27,217 nucleotides of DNA from Tritrichomonas musculus (GCA_039105265.1 JAPFFF010000303.1:1-27217), one strand, 5' to 3'; counted from the stretch's first letter, positions 7,940 through 15,563 are shown. Numbers and translations are program-made. Notes: generated from the sequence alone by a model not told the origin.

Positions 7940-8569
7940 ATGTCTGAACGTACTTATTGGGAAGAACAATTAGAGCTCGTGAGAAAACAATATCAAGATG
8001 TACATGAAAAATGGTTCAAGCTAATGTCTTCTAACATGACTGAAGAAGCAGATCAACTCAAAGACGAAGAAAAAATTCTCTTTGATGAAATAATTCAAAT
8101 AAGAAAAAATATTGCTGCAGTCAAAGTTCAAGAAATGTCGGAAAGTTCCTCTTTGGAAGAACAATTAGTAGCAGTGAGAAAACAATATCAAGAACAAAAA
8201 CAACTCAAAGACTATGAAGATCAACTCTTAACGGAAATGGATTTTATCAGGCAACTAATTGCTGCAGCAAGAGTTCGAGAAATGTCTGATAGTTTCTCTT
8301 TGGAAGAACAATTAGTGGCAGTGAGACAACAAAAAAAAGAAATTGACAAATGTATTAAAGCCACTGGTTACAAGGAAATTTGGGATTTGCCAAAAAAATT
8401 TGGTGATGAAGGCTATCAGGAAGAATTAATACGTAACGAAGAAATAAAGAAGAAAAATCTTCACCTCTGGGATGAAGCCTGTATTCTATCAATTCAAAAG
8501 GAAATTATCCTAACAAAAATTGCTGAAGCAAGAATTCAAGAAATTGAAGAAAAAAGACCAAAAAGCTAA
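7940..8569 (+). CDS. Coiled-coil protein with three fused repeat units (type alpha)
   Basis: The 209-residue protein consists of three homologous units. Unit 1 (about 1-65) opens MSERTYWEEQLELVRKQYQ, unit 2 (about 66-114) opens MSESSSLEEQLVAVRKQYQE, and unit 3 (about 115-209) opens MSDSFSLEEQLVAVRQQKKE. Each unit ends in an (R/K)xxIAxx(R/K)(V/I)(Q/R)E helix. Every unit starts with Met-Ser, like the free-standing genes around it, so this gene appears to have arisen by joining of tandem single-unit genes. No catalytic motif is seen; multimeric coiled coil is the only inference. Confidence 0.72.
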   Translation: MSERTYWEEQLELVRKQYQDVHEKWFKLMSSNMTEEADQLKDEEKILFDEIIQIRKNIAAVKVQEMSESSSLEEQLVAVRKQYQEQKQLKDYEDQLLTEMDFIRQLIAAARVREMSDSFSLEEQLVAVRQQKKEIDKCIKATGYKEIWDLPKKFGDEGYQEELIRNEEIKKKNLHLWDEACILSIQKEIILTKIAEARIQEIEEKRPKS

Positions 8570-8618
8570 ACTTTAAATAAAAAAGCAGTTTTGACACTTC
8601 ACTTTTATTTTTGTATTT
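8570..8618 (+). promoter_or_regulatory. Array promoter cassette 3
   Basis: TTTAAATAAAAAAGCAG then TTTTGACACTTCACTTTTAT, ending at ATG 8619. Same cassette as before, including the UAAA-type poly(A) context for the upstream gene. Confidence 0.7.
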
Positions 8619-9041
8619 ATGGCTGCGATTGAAATACCTATCAGAAAATTGGAAGAAAAATTGGAGAGTCTTCGAAAAGAAAAATTGGAAACATGCAAGC
8701 AAATATTGAAAATAGAAAGGAAGGCTCCATCTTCCATTGATGAGGATGGATTAATTATTTATGATGAATCCAAATTGTTTCAGGAAGACATAGAAGAATT
8801 GGAACGATTACGAAGAGAAAAAGAAAAACTCTGGAATCAAATAGAAGCAATGAATAGTTTCATTTCCGATATCAAAAGAAGCGAACAAATGCGAGTTAAT
8901 TGTCAAAAAGCCTTCGAAATTGGGAAAAGAATAGGCATAATTGAATCTAAATATCCAGGAGATCTCTCAGCTTTGACTCCCGAAGAACGACAAGAATATG
9001 ACCAATTACTAAATGAATTTCAAGAACTTTTAAAATCTTAA
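8619..9041 (+). CDS. Coiled-coil protein, array copy 4 (type beta, extended)
   Basis: The 140-residue protein has an N-terminal half homologous to the gene at 7661 (KLEEKLESLRKE, IIYDESKLFQEDIEELERLR). A second helical segment (about 88-140) follows, with GKRIGIIESKYPGDLSALTP and a terminal LLNEFQELLKS. It is highly charged with no enzyme motif. It looks like a type beta unit that gained a second module. Confidence 0.68.
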   Translation: MAAIEIPIRKLEEKLESLRKEKLETCKQILKIERKAPSSIDEDGLIIYDESKLFQEDIEELERLRREKEKLWNQIEAMNSFISDIKRSEQMRVNCQKAFEIGKRIGIIESKYPGDLSALTPEERQEYDQLLNEFQELLKS

Positions 9042-9083
9042 ATAAAAAAGCAGTTTTGACACTTCACTTTTATTTTTGTTTTC
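9042..9083 (+). promoter_or_regulatory. Array promoter cassette 4
   Basis: GCAGTTTTGACACTTCACTT begins at 9050; the end differs slightly (GTTTTC before ATG instead of GTATTT). Fourth copy of the cassette. Confidence 0.7.
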
Positions 9084-9281
9084 ATGTCTAAATTGCAAGA
9101 AGCTTACGAGAAATGGGATATCTTAGATGAACAAATAAATGACATCGAAAAAAAGGCAGGGATTATTGGTAATCAAAGGGTTTATGATGATAAAGATTTT
9201 AGAAAATTAATGGATTTACGAAGAGAAAGAGACAAAGTAGAAAAAGAAATTGAACTTTTAAGAAAAGAATTAAATAAATAA
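9084..9281 (+). CDS. Coiled-coil protein, array copy 5 (type beta, short)
   Basis: A 65-residue protein (MSKLQEAYEKWDILDEQIND...) whose second half (VYDDKDFRKLMDLRRERDKV) matches the other type beta copies. It is a single predicted coiled coil. Its stop lies four bases from the stop of the convergent helicase gene, so the 3' ends nearly overlap. Confidence 0.65.
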   Translation: MSKLQEAYEKWDILDEQINDIEKKAGIIGNQRVYDDKDFRKLMDLRRERDKVEKEIELLRKELNK

Positions 9282-9285
9282 AAAG

Positions 9286-10989
9286 TTACCTTAATCTATA
9301 TTTCTTATCATTATTATTGAATGAGCAGTATTGTAAAATTGTTTGATTAAAATCTTGATGAGTTTTGGGTCTGAAATTTTTTACTTTTGCCCATTTTTTA
9401 AATTCAGTCCAGGCTTCAAAAGCTACATAACCATTTCTGAATTTTTGAAAGTTTTCCTCAATAAATAATTTTTCAGGAGATTTTGAAAAGTTCATTAAAT
9501 TCATTCTTGCCTCAGTTGTAGGAAATTGTGCTGGATAGAAATTTGATAAATCAACAGTCAAGAAAAAAGTAATTAAATTGTTTTTGAAATCTTGTGTCTT
9601 AATAAGATTACGTAAAGGTTGAAAATAGTCTTGACCTTTCATTGGATAACAATTTGTAACAACAAATCTTCTATCGTCTTCATCAATTCGAATAGGAGCA
9701 GGATTGTTTGTTAAGAAGATGAAATTGGCAACATTTTCTTTAGATTCAGTATTTCTATGTTTTCCTTCAATAGTAGCGAATCTTTCTGTGATTAACGTTT
9801 TTAATCTTTCATGTTGTTTAAGATATTTTCGATCGTTTTTATTATGATTTTCCTTTTCTGAACATACCAATAATTTTTTGTTTAAGATTTGGAAATTAAA
9901 ATTGCTTGTAATATTATCAAAGTTTGCATTTGGATCAGAATATTCACCTAAAAGTTGACAAAGAACATTAGTAAATGTATTTTTCCCACAACCCGGTATA
10001 CCAATAAGAACTAATGCAGTACCTGTTTTACCATCTGGATGTTGAAAAATAAATGAAATCCATTTAATGATATAATCATATAATTCTTGGTCAGAATTTG
10101 CAATAACTCTAAAAATATGATCCAAATATGGTTGAATCACATTTTGTGTACAAAGAATTAATCTTGAATAAGGATACCAATGAAAATATGAAAAAATGTT
10201 TGGATCTTCGGAATAGAATTTCATTGATTCATAAGTAATGAAATCCAAATTCTTCCCAAAGGAAACAACATCAAATGCAGTAATTGCTTTCTTTGTATTT
10301 TTACCAACTTTTGAACACCCTAATTTAATATTTTTCAATATTGGTGCAAATTGAGTAGGATTTAACATTTCTAACGTATTTGATTGTTTAATTATGAAGA
10401 TATTGTCTAGTTGAATATAACAACAAACTTTTTTGAAATCAGTAAAGAAATCTCCAACACGAATTCCAGTAGAAGAGTATTTTCTTTCATAATTCTTATC
10501 TTTAAATGAGATTATTGAACAATTTTCACCAAAATCAATTTGAACAAATTGGTTAATTGTATTATTGAAATATTTCTCCCAAATAACATTTCTTTGAGAT
10601 TCTGAGAGTGCATTCAAAATTGGGAAGATCCAATGATTTGAAACTTCTGGATGATTTTCTTGACTACCAATTGCTTGAAGATCTTGTTCAGAATTTTCTT
10701 GATTAGATAAGTACCAATTTTTCACAATATTGTACAAATGGTTTGGATTAAATGGAGAACGAAATATATATTTGATAGAAGTTGTTAAATTTTCAAGTGT
10801 TGGTTCAAATAAATTTAACAATCCAACAACATCATCAGGAAACAATTGAATGAGATTTGTATTTATTTCAAGATCACGATCATGAAACTCTTGACCTTGA
10901 TATTGAGGAAAGACATTCTCATTTATATTTTCCATTTGTCTAGCTTCTGGAATTAAGAAATCATCAGAGAGGAGGGTTGGTTGATTCAT
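9286..10989 (-). CDS. SF3 helicase, D5/DUF5906-like replication ATPase
   Basis: The 567-residue protein has the ordered motifs of a superfamily 3 helicase in its C-terminal half. Walker A is GIPGCGKNTF (about residues 330-339). A hydrophobic B-type strand with acidic residues lies at KLLVCSEKENHNKNDRKYLK. Motif C with the sensor Asn is FIFLTNNPAP, and an arginine-finger region is IDEDDRRFVVTN. This matches the DUF5906/D5-like ATPases of phages, virophages and large DNA viruses, which form hexameric rings that unwind DNA. The N-terminal ~300 residues are not recognised; no primase motif was identified. The start is the ATG at 10989, since the upstream in-frame TTG lies inside the conserved promoter. 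It presumably acts with the polymerase at 16679. Confidence 0.82.
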   Translation of the reverse strand: MNQPTLLSDDFLIPEARQMENINENVFPQYQGQEFHDRDLEINTNLIQLFPDDVVGLLNLFEPTLENLTTSIKYIFRSPFNPNHLYNIVKNWYLSNQENSEQDLQAIGSQENHPEVSNHWIFPILNALSESQRNVIWEKYFNNTINQFVQIDFGENCSIISFKDKNYERKYSSTGIRVGDFFTDFKKVCCYIQLDNIFIIKQSNTLEMLNPTQFAPILKNIKLGCSKVGKNTKKAITAFDVVSFGKNLDFITYESMKFYSEDPNIFSYFHWYPYSRLILCTQNVIQPYLDHIFRVIANSDQELYDYIIKWISFIFQHPDGKTGTALVLIGIPGCGKNTFTNVLCQLLGEYSDPNANFDNITSNFNFQILNKKLLVCSEKENHNKNDRKYLKQHERLKTLITERFATIEGKHRNTESKENVANFIFLTNNPAPIRIDEDDRRFVVTNCYPMKGQDYFQPLRNLIKTQDFKNNLITFFLTVDLSNFYPAQFPTTEARMNLMNFSKSPEKLFIEENFQKFRNGYVAFEAWTEFKKWAKVKNFRPKTHQDFNQTILQYCSFNNNDKKYRLR

Positions 10990-11039
10990 CGATACAAAAA
11001 TAAAAGTGACTGTCAAAACCGTTATTCATTTTTTAATTA
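10990..11039. promoter_or_regulatory. Bidirectional promoter, helicase and 11040 gene
   Basis: A single CCGTT/AACGG site sits in the centre of a 50-base gap. Leftward it reads ACGGTTTTGACAGTCACTTT then TATTTTTGTATCG before the helicase ATG. Rightward it reads AACCGTTATTCATTTTTTAA before ATG 11040. Both arms contain a TCAYT initiator. Confidence 0.7.
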
Positions 11040-11669
11040 ATGTCAAGTGATAATGAATTACCTCTACACTATTCAACTGGGGGTTCACCTCAATATCAAT
11101 TATCACCAAACATGCAAAATTTAAATAATAGTTTTCAAAACTTTGTTGTCAATAATGAAATTGATGATTGGGAAATAGACCGTAATTTTAATGAACCTCA
11201 ACCAATAAATACATCAACGTCTCCAAATGAAGAAGAATTTTATGCAGGAATCAATCAAATAGTAGAAGAACATCCAGCAAATCCAAACCGTGATTTTAAT
11301 GAACCTCAATCAACGTCTCCAAATGAAGAAGAATTTTATGCAGGAATCAATCAAATTGTAGAAAAACAATTAGAAGAACATCCAGCAAATCCAAACCGTC
11401 ATGGAAATCCAAGACCTCCAAACCCACAAGATGTATTTGGAAAAAGTTATCATGACCGAGATGATTTTGGGAACTTTTTGAAAATTCTTGAAAAAAGAGA
11501 ATATCCATCAGACGAAATTATAAATTTGTACAATCAATTTTTTCACACAAATATTACTCGTCACGGATTCGGTCATCTCAATGACGTAAAAGAAAATTTT
11601 ACAGCAAAAAGAAAAAATTTTGGTGGAATTCAAAAAACTTGGTATAAAAGAAAAAATAAAGTACTTTAA
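11040..11669 (+). CDS. Hypothetical protein with internal duplication
   Basis: The 209-residue protein has a low-complexity Asn/Pro/Glu-rich N-terminal part and a more ordered basic C terminus (FGKSYHDRDDFGNFLKILEK ... ITRHGFGHLNDVK ... KTWYKRKNKVL). An internal tandem duplication of about 36 residues (FNEPQ, TSPNEEEFYAGINQIVE, EHPANPNR) corresponds to 11181-11288 and 11289-11400. No family is recognised. It shares a bidirectional promoter with the helicase, so it may be co-expressed with replication genes. Confidence 0.66.
   Translation: MSSDNELPLHYSTGGSPQYQLSPNMQNLNNSFQNFVVNNEIDDWEIDRNFNEPQPINTSTSPNEEEFYAGINQIVEEHPANPNRDFNEPQSTSPNEEEFYAGINQIVEKQLEEHPANPNRHGNPRPPNPQDVFGKSYHDRDDFGNFLKILEKREYPSDEIINLYNQFFHTNITRHGFGHLNDVKENFTAKRKNFGGIQKTWYKRKNKVL
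11181..11400 (+). repeat. Direct duplication inside the 11040 gene
   Basis: Two copies of about 108-112 bases lie head to tail in frame. The second copy lacks a few codons near its start and has an insertion of a short KQLE-coding segment near its end. Confidence 0.7.
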
Positions 11670-11717
11670 AGAACTTCAAAGAACTTCAAAGTACTTCAAA
11701 GAACTTTAAAGTACTTC
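11658..11717. repeat. 10-base tandem repeat, six units
   Basis: Six units of AAAG(A/T)ACTT(T/C) follow one another with no gap, starting in the last codons of the 11040 gene and running into the spacer. The unit contains AAGTACTT palindromes. Confidence 0.8.
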
Positions 11718-11791
11718 TCAAAAAATTTTCACTCACAAAAAGTTTAATAAAAATTTTAATTTAAAAAGTTCATTTTATATCACTTTTTACA

Positions 11792-12133
11792 ATGAGCTGC
11801 TGTAAATGTTGTCTGAAATGGTTCTTCAAAATAACAATAATTCTATGCATCCTGATATTCATTATTGCGATTCTGGCTGCGGCTGAGGAAGAAGATGAAG
11901 AAAGAAAAAGGAGAGAGCAAGAAAGTCGAGGCACATCAACAACTCAAAATTATGTTGAAACAATTTATGTCCAAGATCCAGAACCATATTATACGAACGA
12001 TTTAGATGATTATTCATGGGGAGGTTATCGGTCATCATCATCTCGATCAAGAAAAAAATCTAGAAATTCTAGAACTCCAAAAAAGAAAACAACAAGCAGA
12101 AAACGAAAAACTGGAGGTCGTCGCCGACGATAA
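11792..12133 (+). CDS. Small membrane protein with Cys cluster and basic tail
   Basis: The 113-residue protein opens with a Cys cluster (MSCCKCCLKWFFK) suited to acylation. One strong membrane helix follows (IILCILIFIIAILAAA, about 15-31). Next come an acidic/basic charged stretch, a Tyr/Asp-rich middle and a strongly basic Ser/Arg/Lys tail ending GGRRRR. Such a layout fits a membrane-anchored protein whose basic tail contacts nucleic acid or acidic partners, but no family is recognised. The start follows AAAAAGTTCATTTT, the box also found before 12491 and 5406. Confidence 0.7.
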   Translation: MSCCKCCLKWFFKITIILCILIFIIAILAAAEEEDEERKRREQESRGTSTTQNYVETIYVQDPEPYYTNDLDDYSWGGYRSSSSRSRKKSRNSRTPKKKTTSRKRKTGGRRRR

Positions 12134-12168
12134 TTTTAATTCAAAAAGTTAAAAATTTAAATTTTTTA

Positions 12169-12438
12169 TTAAAGTATTTTATCTTCTAATTTTTGTTGAT
12201 ATTTTTGGAGATCATCATGAAATTTTTTTCGTAGAGCCGTTAAATTTTTCATTATTTTTTCGAATTTTTGTTTTTTCATTTCCAGACGGTCAATATCTCT
12301 TTTGATTCGTGAAGCATAAGAATTTAGAGACTGGATTTTATCTATTTGTTCCATAAGTTGTCTTTCTTCATTATGACATTTCTCTTTTTTGAAAGACATC
12401 CACAAAATCAACAAAATGATGATCATGAACAATCTCAT
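12169..12438 (-). CDS. Small coiled-coil protein with N-terminal membrane helix
   Basis: The 89-residue protein starts with a hydrophobic helix (MRLFMIIILLILWMSF), a membrane anchor or signal peptide. A single coiled coil (about 20-89, with IKRDIDRLEMKKQKFEKIMK) follows. No family is recognised. It is convergent with 11792 and divergent from 12491, sharing a promoter with the latter. Confidence 0.66.
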   Translation of the reverse strand: MRLFMIIILLILWMSFKKEKCHNEERQLMEQIDKIQSLNSYASRIKRDIDRLEMKKQKFEKIMKNLTALRKKFHDDLQKYQQKLEDKIL

Positions 12439-12490
12439 AAATAAAAATGAAAACCGTTAGAACGGTTATTCAAAAAGTTCATTTTTTTAA
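12439..12490. promoter_or_regulatory. Bidirectional promoter with inverted Myb-like pair
   Basis: AACCGTTCTAACGGTT is a near-perfect inverted pair of AACGGTT sites around 12450-12470, seen on either strand. Leftward a TTTCATTTTTATTT box precedes the start at 12438; rightward AAAAAGTTCATTTTTTTAA precedes ATG 12491. Confidence 0.7.
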
Positions 12491-12754
12491 ATGCAGGGCC
12501 AACAAAGTTTACCTAGTGAAAAACAAAAAGAATTAATAAATTTATTAAAATTCACTAGAGGTGAAATTGAAAAAACTTGTGATCAAATGATCAAAATGAC
12601 TGAGGAATTCTTTGATCAAGAAATTGATTTAAAAAATGATTCTCGTCCAGAGAGACAAGAACAATTACATTCTTTACTAATAACAGTTGGGATTTTAGCA
12701 ACTTCCAACAGAGAGAATTTCCGAAAATTGGAAGAAACGTTAAAGAATAAATAA
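12491..12754 (+). CDS. Small helical protein of unknown function
   Basis: The 87-residue protein (MQGQQSLPSEKQKELINLLK...) is predicted to be helical, with a less charged C-terminal half (LLITVGILATSNRENFRKLE). No family is recognised. It lies in a plus-strand pair with 12790, each gene with its own promoter. Confidence 0.62.
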   Translation: MQGQQSLPSEKQKELINLLKFTRGEIEKTCDQMIKMTEEFFDQEIDLKNDSRPERQEQLHSLLITVGILATSNRENFRKLEETLKNK

Positions 12755-12789
12755 ACATAACCGTTTTTTAACCGCTTTCATTTTTATTT
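12755..12789 (+). promoter_or_regulatory. Promoter with paired CCG sites
   Basis: AACCGTTTTTTAACCGCTTT then CATTTTTATTT leads to ATG 12790. The pair AACCG-N6-AACCG followed by TTTCATTTTTATT recurs, reading leftward, before the glycoprotein-like locus at 14417-14467. Confidence 0.66.
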
Positions 12790-13050
12790 ATGACTGTTAC
12801 TGAACAAGACCTTGAATTAGAATTTAGAAAATTGTTCAAAAATGATATCGTGTCTGATTTCCGACATTTAAAGTTATTTTTCATGTTCAAATTAAATGTT
12901 ATGATCAATGATCTTGAAAATAACAATCTTGATCGATTTAAGAAAGAAGTTCATAACACACCATTTGTTTTCACAACAATGATTGAACATGATTTCTTTA
13001 ATAAGATTCAAATCTACAATTCAAGAGAGAAAATTTTAACTACTCCTTAA
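12790..13050 (+). CDS. Small hypothetical protein
   Basis: The 86-residue protein (MTVTEQDLELEFRKLFKNDI...) is mixed charged and hydrophobic (LKLFFMFKLNVMINDLENN), with no membrane helix long enough to call. No family is recognised. It is convergent with the locus to its right. Confidence 0.6.
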   Translation: MTVTEQDLELEFRKLFKNDIVSDFRHLKLFFMFKLNVMINDLENNNLDRFKKEVHNTPFVFTTMIEHDFFNKIQIYNSREKILTTP

Positions 13051-13319
13051 TAAATAAAAAAGATTAAATTTGTTTATTTAATTTTTTTAAAGTCCAACTG
13101 AGTCAGAGTCTGAATGAAAATTTTCAGTTTGAAATTTGGTTTGATTTTTGTAAAAGATAATTCCAAGAGCAAGAATCATGAGAATTAGTAATGGAATAGA
13201 TACAGATAAACCTATTATTTTTGATACATTCTTTTGTTCAATATCTGATGGAGAGAATTGATATGAGAAATTGAAAAGATAGGATTCAGAGAATTGATCT
13301 GATATAGTGAATTGAAAAG

Positions 13320-13605
13320 ATGGCGAACGTGATGGACTAAATGTTGGAGATAAAGATGGTGAACGTGATGGTGAAAAGATGGGCTAAATGTTGGAGATAA
13401 AGATGGGCGAAATGTTGGAGATAAAGATGGACTAAATGATAGAGATAAAGATGGTGAACGTGATGGTGAAATTGATGGGCGAAATGTTGGTGAACGTGAT
13501 GGTGATAGAGATGGGCTAAATGTTGGAGATAAAGATGGGCGAAATGTTGGTGAACGTGATGGTGATAGAGATGGGCTAAATGTTGGTGAACGTGATGGAT
13601 TTAAT
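13320..13605 (-). repeat. Ser/Pro-coding short repeats (stalk)
   Basis: Imperfect units built from GATGGTGAACGTGATGG, GATGGGCTAAATGTTGG and AGATAAAGATGGGC alternate over ~285 bases. On the minus strand they encode SPSRSP, SPTFSP and SPSLSP-type stretches. The periodic, mosaic order suggests slippage or unequal exchange. Confidence 0.75.
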
Positions 13606-13617
13606 GATTCATTTCTG

Positions 13618-14381
13618 AAATATGCAATACCTCGAAATTGGATGCATGTACTAGGTTGAACATTAATAATATATTTGTTAGCATTTGGGGAAATTCATTT
13701 GATTCAAAAACAATTATCCAATCTTGTGCGATCTCGGATCTTTCATTGATGAGATAATGTTTTGAGAATTCCATAAAAGTTCTGCCTCACCATGCCAGGT
13801 ATGAATTTTCCCAATTATCCAAAATTTCCAGGCAGTAAATGATTTTTTAACTGTTAACTTGTTTGCTAATCCTGAATTTGTCCAACATTCTAAGTCATCA
13901 TTCGGTATATCAGAATCCCATTTACCACTAACAATTTCCCAATCAAAACAAGAAATATTCAGCATTATCAGGTATTCCTTCAATTGCTGGAGATAAAGAT
14001 TTATGTCTTAAATATGCAATACCTCGAAATTGGATGCTTCTATGTTGTTGAACATTAATAATAATATTTGTTAGCATTAGGGGAAATTCATTTGATTCAA
14101 AAACAATTATCCAATCTTGTTCATCGTTGGAATATTCATTAATGAGATATTTTTGAGAATTCCATAAAAGTTCGGCCTCATCATGACGGGTAGAAATTTT
14201 TCCTATGATCCAAAATTTCCTGGCAGTAAATGATTGTTTAAGTGTTAAATTGTTTGTTGTTGCATAATTTGTCCAACATGATAAGTCATCATTTGGTATA
14301 ACTGATTTCCATTCTCCATTAACAATTTCCCAATCAAAACAAGAAATCCATTCAGCATCATCAGGTATTCCTTCAATTGAT
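13618..14381 (-). repeat. Tandem duplication, period about 391 bases
   Basis: Two diverged copies, about 13618-13989 and 14010-14381. They share AATATGCAATACCTCGAAAT at one end and ACAATTTCCCAATCAAAACA at the other. They encode the two homologous domains of the glycoprotein-like locus. Confidence 0.78.
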
Positions 14382-14416
14382 GGGCGATTAATGAGTATCA
14401 AAAAGATAACGAACAT

Positions 14417-14467
14417 TTAATAAAAATGAAAGCGGTTAAAACGGTTATGTCAGACCATTTTTTATTA
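14417..14467. promoter_or_regulatory. Bidirectional promoter of element type
   Basis: GCGGTTAAAACGGTTATGTC then AGACCATTTTTTATTA precedes ATG 14468. Leftward, AACCGTTTTAACCGC then TTTCATTTTTATTAA precedes the start at 14416. An upstream in-frame ATG at 14426 lies inside the Myb-like pair and is therefore not taken as the start of the plus gene. Confidence 0.66.
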
Positions 14468-14839
14468 ATGAAGTCTTGGTACGGTGACTATTCAAAAGAA
14501 GATATTGATGAGACTGTGAAAGAAATGGAAAAAGAAGAGGAAGAAGACGATCCAAAAGAGTCCATAACTGATTACATAGATGACGCAAAACGTCATAATG
14601 CTCATTTAAAACTGGAAATTCGCAGCTTGGATAGGACAGTGGAAGATTATCAAGCAATGAGTTCATGTCTTCAAGAAACTCTTGAATATCATCTCAAATT
14701 CGAAAAGAAAGTTCGAAATTATCGCAAAGCTCTCATTCTCAAAATGCGTGAAGTTTTGGATATTTTCGTTCACATGACTGACAAAAATGAATTAGAACCA
14801 AAATTGATCGAACTTAATAAATTCATTAACAAAGGTTAA
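14468..14839 (+). CDS. Coiled-coil protein
   Basis: The 123-residue protein (MKSWYGDYSKEDIDETVKEM...) has an acidic first third (EKEEEEDDPKES). A long helical segment (YIDDAKRHNAHLKLEIRSLD and on) follows to near the end. It has no recognised family. The start at 14468 is chosen because the conserved promoter covers the earlier in-frame ATG. Confidence 0.62.
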   Translation: MKSWYGDYSKEDIDETVKEMEKEEEEDDPKESITDYIDDAKRHNAHLKLEIRSLDRTVEDYQAMSSCLQETLEYHLKFEKKVRNYRKALILKMREVLDIFVHMTDKNELEPKLIELNKFINKG

Positions 14840-14859
14840 ATAAATAAAAAAATAATTTT

Positions 14860-15147
14860 TTACTCTTTCAATATGACTGATAATTTTATTTTTTTCGGTG
14901 TGGTTGATTTTTTTTGTTCGATGAAGTTGATTAAGGTTTGAGTGTTTTGAATTACTTCAGCTTTTTTGGATTCATATTTTTGTTTCTCTTTCTCTAATTC
15001 CTCTAGGAAACTTTCATAATCAGGATCATTCTTTAATGACAGAATCTCTATTTCAAATTCTTCAACACTATGTATTTGTCTAATTAATTCATCAATTGAA
15101 CTATTCAAATTTTCTTTGAGTAGATTCAAACTATGAGTAGGCAACAT
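14860..15147 (-). CDS. Coiled-coil protein
   Basis: The 95-residue protein (MLPTHSLNLLKENLNSSIDE...) is helical through residues ~8-80 (LRQ..IEILSLKND, FLEELEKEKQKYESKKAEVI), with a short basic tail (TTPKKIKLSVILKE). No family is recognised. It is convergent with 14468 and divergent from 15186, with which it shares a very short promoter. Confidence 0.62.
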   Translation of the reverse strand: MLPTHSLNLLKENLNSSIDELIRQIHSVEEFEIEILSLKNDPDYESFLEELEKEKQKYESKKAEVIQNTQTLINFIEQKKSTTPKKIKLSVILKE

Positions 15148-15185
15148 TTAAAAAAATGAATAACGGTTTTGACACTTCACTTTTT
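15148..15185. promoter_or_regulatory. Very short shared promoter
   Basis: Rightward: AACGGTTTTGACACTTCACT then TTTT and ATG 15186. Only 38 bases separate the two divergent starts. An in-frame ATG at 15156 lies upstream of the AACGG site and is rejected as the start. Confidence 0.66.
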
Positions 15186-15563
15186 ATGAAGAGAGTTCCT
15201 CAAGTAGTATTTCAAAATTTAATAGAGGACAAGAAAGATAAACTCAAAAAATCAATGAGTGAATTCTATGATGCTATGAATCGTTTGGCTGAAGCAAAAG
15301 TAAAAGAGAAAGATATTTCTTTTTGTCAACGGTATAATGGTGAAGATTTACACAACTTATATAAACTCAAAAGAGATTTCGAAGATATACAAATTGATTC
15401 AATTATTGAAGATCATGAAAAAATAAAAACTGAACTTGAGACAGAAGAGAAATCAGCATGGAAAGAATATCAAGATAGTTTTGATCAATACAAAGTTCAA
15501 AAAAGAGCTTTAATAGCTGAAATAAGTTCTTTTCAAAAATTTCTAATGGATGATGAAGATTAA
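15186..15563 (+). CDS. Coiled-coil protein
   Basis: The 125-residue protein (MKRVPQVVFQNLIEDKKDKL...) is helical, Lys/Glu-rich and ends in an acidic MDDED. A short Cys/Tyr-containing break (SFCQRYNGEDLHNLYKLK) separates two helices. It has no recognised family. The start follows the conserved TTCACTTTTT box by only a few bases. Confidence 0.63.
   Translation: MKRVPQVVFQNLIEDKKDKLKKSMSEFYDAMNRLAEAKVKEKDISFCQRYNGEDLHNLYKLKRDFEDIQIDSIIEDHEKIKTELETEEKSAWKEYQDSFDQYKVQKRALIAEISSFQKFLMDDED

Larger units (their letters stand above)
13087..14416 (-). pseudogene. Type I membrane glycoprotein-like locus of the element, looks broken
   Basis: Read on the minus strand, the locus shows in order: a hydrophobic leader (MFVIFLILI); two homologous domains with CFDWEIV, CWTN, LTxKxSFTA and FWIIGKI; a Ser/Pro/Arg low-complexity stalk of SPSRSPTFSP type; a membrane helix (IIGLSVSIPLLILMILALGI); and a short charged tail ending DSVGL. 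This is the layout of a surface spike or adhesin. The two domains arose from a tandem duplication with a period of about 391 bases. The promoter is of the element type, so the locus belongs to the element. It does not read as one open frame and looks broken, with roughly one to three breaks. The domain family is not recognised. Confidence 0.6.

Noticed and set aside
7619-9083. Dispersed insertion sequence or MITE copies between the coiled-coil genes
   Set aside because: The shared ~40-base units have no terminal inverted repeats or target duplications and match promoter plus poly(A) signals.
13320-13605. CRISPR-like array
   Set aside because: Units are short, mosaic and have no unique spacers; they encode a Ser/Pro stalk in a eukaryotic context.
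14445-14666. Minus-strand frame opposite the 14468 gene
   Set aside because: Antisense shadow with no promoter and unlikely composition.
15156-15185. Upstream ATG at 15156 as the start of the coiled-coil gene
   Set aside because: It lies before the AACGG plus TTTTGACA promoter and would translate the promoter itself.
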